From: Sphingobacterium sp. ML3W
Lineage (GTDB): Bacteria > Bacteroidota > Bacteroidia > Sphingobacteriales > Sphingobacteriaceae
Assembly (NCBI RefSeq): GCF_000747525.1
Contig: NZ_CP009278.1
Coordinates: 3,038,001 to 3,102,000 of the forward strand
Reading direction: 5' to 3'
Length of the DNA: 64,000 nucleotides
Below the pieces are notes generated by a model. The model saw only the letters and a list, made by a program, of their open reading frames with translations, was not told the origin of the DNA and ran no database searches. Below, piece after piece: positions 60,681-64,000 of this stretch. Within the stretch, counting starts at the first letter, position 1, and the number at the start of each line of letters is the position of its first letter. Position numbers and translations under genes: made by a program.

Positions 60681-61148
60681 ATGAATAAATCCAATTTCAA
60701 AAAAATAATTCTAAAAAAAATTAATAAAGGAGATTTGTTCTCATTTTTAATGAACGATTCATTTTATTATGGTCGAATTTTAAATAATAATTTTTTAGGG
60801 CTTATCTCCATAATTTATAAAACAACAACTAAACATTTGAAGATGGATATAGATTTTTTCGCTGATTCATATTATGAACCTCCTATGATATTAGATGGAT
60901 ATAGTCTATTTCAATTAAAATCTGAAGGTGATTGGGGTATAATATCCTCCAACGCTGACTATGAAATTCCTGAAAAATTATTAAATTATATATTTACCAA
61001 TGTGTATGAGAATTTAAATGGACCATTGCATGGAATGGATATAAATGGCAATAATTTAACATGTAATCCTACAGATACCAATCTAAAAATTGCAGATAAT
61101 GCGATTTATGGAGATTATGATGTAGCAGAATATCTTAAAAGTATTTAA
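60681..61148 (+). CDS. Imm26-like immunity protein, second copy type
   Basis: This 155-residue protein has NKGDLFSFLMNDSFYYGRIL near the start, IIYKTTTKHLKMDIDFF, and EPPMILDGYSLFQLKSEGDW, which again fit the Imm26 layout. It is only distantly similar to the 59991-60428 protein. A strongly A+T-rich codon choice (many AAT/ATT/TTA) hints at recent transfer. The next gene starts 2 bp after its stop. Confidence 0.6.
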   Translation: MNKSNFKKIILKKINKGDLFSFLMNDSFYYGRILNNNFLGLISIIYKTTTKHLKMDIDFFADSYYEPPMILDGYSLFQLKSEGDWGIISSNADYEIPEKLLNYIFTNVYENLNGPLHGMDINGNNLTCNPTDTNLKIADNAIYGDYDVAEYLKSI

Positions 61149-61150
61149 AC

Positions 61151-62263
61151 ATGAAATTCCCACAACACTGGCAAAATTTTTTCAAAGATTTTCAGCAACA
61201 ATTCAATACAGAAATTATTTATGATGTCGTTCGAGTATTTAAAAATAAAGAAGAAATCGAAGAACGTTACACTACTTATGAGTTTGAAGAATATTTGCCT
61301 AACTATATTCCTATTGCCGATGATTCGGGCGGTCAAGTAGCTGTAATTTCTAAAAATGAAAAGGATACTAAAGTCTATTTAACTTCTTACGGAACGTTGA
61401 TAGAAGCTGAGCTCAAAATATTAGATCGAAATTTAATGCATTTTATGTCAAGAAAATTTCCTTTTGGAAGTGAAAAATATGAAGACAATCAATCTTTAGA
61501 AGAACAACAAAATTTTTATCAATTCGAGAATGAGAAATTGTCTTTAAAAGTGAGCCAATTTCCAGCACTGATCGAGTTTTTCAAAAATACAAGTGAAATT
61601 GAGAATTTATGTCTTCCAGAAAATTATCCCAAATTAGAAACCATTTTTAATTTTCAAAATGGTTATACTTATAATTCAGTAACGAATACGTTTTTATACG
61701 GAGAAAAAGAGGGTGATTTTAAAGAAAATTGGTTAGTGATTGCAACGAATAATTTTGCTGATCCCTTTTTCATAGATTTTGATGACGTTCAACAAAATTT
61801 TCCGGTTTATTTTGCCTATCATGGTGCTGGAAAATGGTCACCAATTAAGGTTTCCGCGTCCTTAGAAAATTTTCAACACATTTTAAATGTATTATATCAG
61901 CATCGCTTTAATAAAGAAGAATTAATAAAAATTGTAGAAAATGAAATCAGATCGTCTAATGAATTTTGGGAAGAAGTGCATGAAAGTGTTCTGAATCAGT
62001 CTGAAAGAACAGCAGAAGAGCAAGCCCAGAAATATGTGGAAACAGATTGGCGAGAAGCAGAATTGTACATCACACAAGTGGGGCCCAACAAACTGAAAAT
62101 TGTGTCTTTGCTGAAAGAAAACTTCAAACTATCAGGTGCTGAAGCTTTACAAATGAGCAAACAAGAACGTATATTTTTTCGCAAAAACTATTTGAAATGG
62201 ATAGAAAAAGATATTCAACAATTAGAAAATTTAGGTGTAACAGTGGAAGTGGTAAACGTATGA
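61151..62263 (+). CDS. double SUKH (SMI1/KNR4)-like protein with L7/L12-CTD-like tail
   Basis: This 370-residue protein has three parts. Residues about 40-85 (YLPNYIPIADDSGGQVAVIS) look like a SUKH core. Residues about 150-245 look like a second SUKH unit (LPENYPKLETIFNFQNGYTY, WLVIATNNFADPFFIDFD, VYFAYHGAGKWSP). Residues about 304-370 (LYITQVGPNKLKIVSLLKEN, SGAEALQM, IQQLENLGVTVEVV) resemble the ribosomal bL12 C-terminal fold. SUKH proteins are the largest immunity superfamily; the bL12-like tail also occurs in immunity and toxin proteins. The next gene starts within its stop (ATGA). Confidence 0.7.
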   Translation: MKFPQHWQNFFKDFQQQFNTEIIYDVVRVFKNKEEIEERYTTYEFEEYLPNYIPIADDSGGQVAVISKNEKDTKVYLTSYGTLIEAELKILDRNLMHFMSRKFPFGSEKYEDNQSLEEQQNFYQFENEKLSLKVSQFPALIEFFKNTSEIENLCLPENYPKLETIFNFQNGYTYNSVTNTFLYGEKEGDFKENWLVIATNNFADPFFIDFDDVQQNFPVYFAYHGAGKWSPIKVSASLENFQHILNVLYQHRFNKEELIKIVENEIRSSNEFWEEVHESVLNQSERTAEEQAQKYVETDWREAELYITQVGPNKLKIVSLLKENFKLSGAEALQMSKQERIFFRKNYLKWIEKDIQQLENLGVTVEVVNV

Positions 62264-62613
62264 TAAAAAATTTAAACTACAATTACCACGATGCAATTCG
62301 AGAAACGATTTCATTACAACACACTGATTTACTGTTAACAATTTCTTTGTATCCTATTTACTATCGCAATCAGCAACAAGTACAATTGATGATAAGTGGA
62401 ATTACCAATATCATCAATTGCGAAAAATGGGTTTCGGAAGTAATTTCAATCTGTCAGGAAGAAAATGAAGCATCATTAGGAGCTAGAATTAATGAAATTT
62501 ATTTAGATAAAAACAATAAAAATCAACTTCTCGTTTCAATCGATTATATCAAAACGGTAAAACTCAATTTTGAATATTTTAAAGAAATTTTAAAACCAAC
62601 AACATGCTCATAA
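62260..62613 (+). CDS. small immunity-array protein
   Basis: The ATG at 62260 overlaps the upstream stop by 4 bp (ATGA) and gives 117 residues, MIKNLNYNYHDAIRETISL...; a longer frame from 62197 is unlikely. The beta-strand pattern (TDLLLTISLYPIYYRNQQ, QVQLMISGITNI, NQLLVSIDYIKTVKLNFEYF) resembles small immunity proteins of the Imm50-like type. The stop overlaps the next gene by 10 bp. The family is uncertain. Confidence 0.7.
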   Translation: MIKNLNYNYHDAIRETISLQHTDLLLTISLYPIYYRNQQQVQLMISGITNIINCEKWVSEVISICQEENEASLGARINEIYLDKNNKNQLLVSIDYIKTVKLNFEYFKEILKPTTCS

Positions 62614-63047
62614 AACATCACGATGATTTTTTCGTTCAATGGGAAACTGTTTTTGTTGTAAATGATCATTTAAACTTAGGTATTTTCAATTTTTGGATTG
62701 ATGATAAAGCATATCCTGCTGCAGGAATTAATATCACATTGAATTCACTCTTTTACGAATTAGTTTCTGAAATTCCAATGATTGAAACTCTAAAATTGGA
62801 CATAGGAAATCTTCCCATCGATGAAATTGATTTTGATAATTATGAAGACAATAATTTGGTTTGGATAAACTCTGGCGAATTATTTCAATACGGTTTTGCA
62901 TTAATTATTGGATTTAATGGAAATACAGAACGGATATTTTTTACCAAAGATTTTGAAAAAACGTATGATGAAATCGTTCTTCCCAAAGGAACATTTTTGC
63001 AAATATTGAAAGACTTAAGTCAACATTCCTTCAAGAAAAATAACTGA
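62604..63047 (+). CDS. Imm42-like immunity protein
   Basis: This 147-residue protein has LNLGIFNFWIDDKAYPAAGI near the start and a central FYELVSEIP, then NLVWINSGELFQYGFALIIGF. The pattern suggests the Imm42 family, by memory only. It is translationally coupled to the preceding gene (10-bp overlap). Cytosolic, no signal peptide. Confidence 0.6.
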   Translation: MLIKHHDDFFVQWETVFVVNDHLNLGIFNFWIDDKAYPAAGINITLNSLFYELVSEIPMIETLKLDIGNLPIDEIDFDNYEDNNLVWINSGELFQYGFALIIGFNGNTERIFFTKDFEKTYDEIVLPKGTFLQILKDLSQHSFKKNN

Positions 63048-63071
63048 ATTTAAGCATAAATAAAAGACGAA

Positions 63072-63329
63072 ATGGAAACTCGAAAAATAGAATGCAGTTT
63101 ACACGGTAAACAAGAAATAGGTTTGCTTTGTACACAACTTGCGCATAGCTTATTAAATCAAATAAAAGTAGGTTTTCATGAATTCGACAATGCCGATTTA
63201 GGTCGTCCAGATGCTTGGTGCGATGCTTGTAATGAACAGTTAAAATCAGTTAAAACAGATAAAGAACAAGAAGAATGGTTTCTGAACAAATGGATGCCTA
63301 TGCATCTTACGTTTCCAAACTTAGAGTAA
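63072..63329 (+). CDS. small zinc-ribbon-like protein
   Basis: This 85-residue protein has cysteines arranged as C...HG...C (Cys8, Cys20) and WCDACNEQL (Cys50, Cys53), preceded by GRPDAWC, a motif seen in small Bacteroidota/proteobacterial proteins found near immunity genes. It probably binds one zinc. The last 55 bp overlap the next frame, and the C-terminus (MPMHLTFPNLE) may be the result of a frameshift. The function is unknown. Confidence 0.6.
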   Translation: METRKIECSLHGKQEIGLLCTQLAHSLLNQIKVGFHEFDNADLGRPDAWCDACNEQLKSVKTDKEQEEWFLNKWMPMHLTFPNLE

Positions 63330-63517
63330 GCTCACCAGATAGATATAAAATGCATAAAGACTTAAAGTTAATGGAATTAGCCTTAAGTCCCAGCATTAAT
63401 TATGATTACTTCGACTATCATGTAGATTGGATGTTCGAAGTAGGAAATAAAGAAGGTTTCAGTAATCAAAAATTAGATCAATTGATTGATGAAACGATTG
63501 ATGAAATTTATAATTAA
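63275..63517 (+). CDS. small protein, last array member; start uncertain
   Basis: This 80-codon frame overlaps the zinc-ribbon gene by 55 bp. MHKDLKLMELALSPSINYDYFDYHVDWMF is the convincing part, and an internal ATG (codon 26, 63350) could be the true start. Alternatively this frame and the previous one were a single gene before a frameshift. The family is unknown. Confidence 0.5.
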   Translation: MVSEQMDAYASYVSKLRVSSPDRYKMHKDLKLMELALSPSINYDYFDYHVDWMFEVGNKEGFSNQKLDQLIDETIDEIYN

Positions 63518-63609
63518 AGCGAATGAATAAATTGTACGATATCTTCAATGAAGGATTGAAAGAAAATGCATTCTTTATTTATTCTTTAGTGGCGAGATTT
63601 TTTTCAACC

Positions 63610-64000
63610 ATGAAAAGCTTAAAGGCACTTATTATACTCCTAGCATTAATTTTATCCGCTTCGGCCTTTGCGCAGACGGTAGATCATCAACCTACACCCA
63701 TAAAGACCACTATAAATAGTATTATTGGCGTCGACCATGATTTCAACTTTATTATTCTTGTTGAACAAAATAATGCTTATTGCTTAAGTCTAAAATCAGC
63801 GGATAAGCTTGAAACAAGAGATAACACCATCTATTTAAGGAGCCCTGATAATCTATATAGCTCCTTTACCTTTAGTATTAGCCATTCGCAATTACATATT
63901 TCCCTTCCCCCTGAACGTCAGCAGGAATTAGAAATAAAAACCTACAAAATTTTAAGTGACGACATTGAGTCCATCGTATTTGACCTGTTTATAGATACAC
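63610..64000 (+). CDS. secreted protein, cut by the right window edge
   Basis: The ATG at 63610 begins a good signal peptide (MKSLKALIILLALILSASAF, then AQ), and the frame is open to the last base (130 codons). The mature part is beta-rich and unrecognised. The same frame is open 29 codons further upstream to an ATG at 63523 (MNKLYDIFNEGLKENAFFIY), which looks like the start of a different, truncated gene fused in frame. I favour 63610 as the start. Confidence 0.55.
   Translation, partial: MKSLKALIILLALILSASAFAQTVDHQPTPIKTTINSIIGVDHDFNFIILVEQNNAYCLSLKSADKLETRDNTIYLRSPDNLYSSFTFSISHSQLHISLPPERQQELEIKTYKILSDDIESIVFDLFIDT

Overview
The window looks like a chromosomal stretch of a Bacteroidota bacterium of the Sphingobacteriaceae type (Sphingobacterium/Pedobacter-like). 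The evidence is a SusC/SusD pair with an STN domain and an ECF-sigma/FecR switch, many short secreted lipoproteins with Bacteroidota-style signal peptides, a DUF1080 sugar hydrolase, an alpha-2-macroglobulin-like MG2 secreted protein, A+T-rich DNA, and several perfect copies of the Bacteroidota -7 promoter element TAnnTTTG. The genus is inferred from gene content. I saw no rRNA, tRNA or CRISPR array.

Layout. 0-3.3 kb: accessory DNA with a truncated Rpn nuclease, a frameshifted DUF2071 gene, and a three-gene block of a DUF6973-like lipoprotein followed by two paralogous small lipoproteins (a possible effector with two immunity proteins). 4.0-18.6 kb: the most unusual part, a compact biosynthesis-like cluster. 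A cytochrome P450 and a methyltransferase on the + strand face a five-gene minus-strand set: a glycine-rich repeat protein, a protein that reads as a cyanobactin-type (LynF/TruF/PatF-like) prenyltransferase fused to a class II terpene-cyclase-like domain, a PhyH-type 2OG oxygenase, a 2700-residue SpvB/Rhs cocoon protein, and a second 2OG oxygenase. 18.6-23.7 kb: decayed remnants around an ABM/SDR/SDR/AraC oxidoreductase set.

23.7-32.9 kb: a regulated uptake locus on the minus strand (ECF sigma, FecR, SusC, SusD, purple-acid-type phosphatase, glycerophosphodiesterase, wrecked aspartic protease gene), best read as scavenging of organic phosphate esters. 33-39.8 kb: an MG2-type secreted protein, a large UPF1-like SF1 helicase with a TTG start, and a Fic AMPylase-family protein preceded by repeated operator-like elements. 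39.9-43.3 kb: three GH43 glycosidases (arabinan/xylan side-chain type). 43.5-46.2 kb: a MoxR-type AAA+ and VWA pair. 46.3-51.3 kb: a four-helix-bundle membrane protein, a DUF1080 hydrolase with a broken partial copy upstream, and a Tat-exported phospholipase C. 51.9-56.9 kb: small lipoproteins, GrpB, and an Rrf2/NmrA redox pair with matching inverted repeats.

57-63.5 kb: a 651-residue lipoprotein and then a tight + strand row of small cytosolic proteins belonging to or resembling polymorphic-toxin immunity families (DUF2185/Imm33, Imm26 twice, SUKH, Imm42-like), i.e. a polyimmunity array with no toxin gene in view. The window ends inside a secreted-protein gene.

The best candidate for an undescribed system is the 4.0-18.6 kb cluster. 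It combines peptide-prenyltransferase/cyclase, methyltransferase, P450 and two 2OG oxygenases with a glycine-rich protein and a cocoon-forming Rhs protein that shows no recognisable toxin tip. Family calls are made by reading motifs without any database search.
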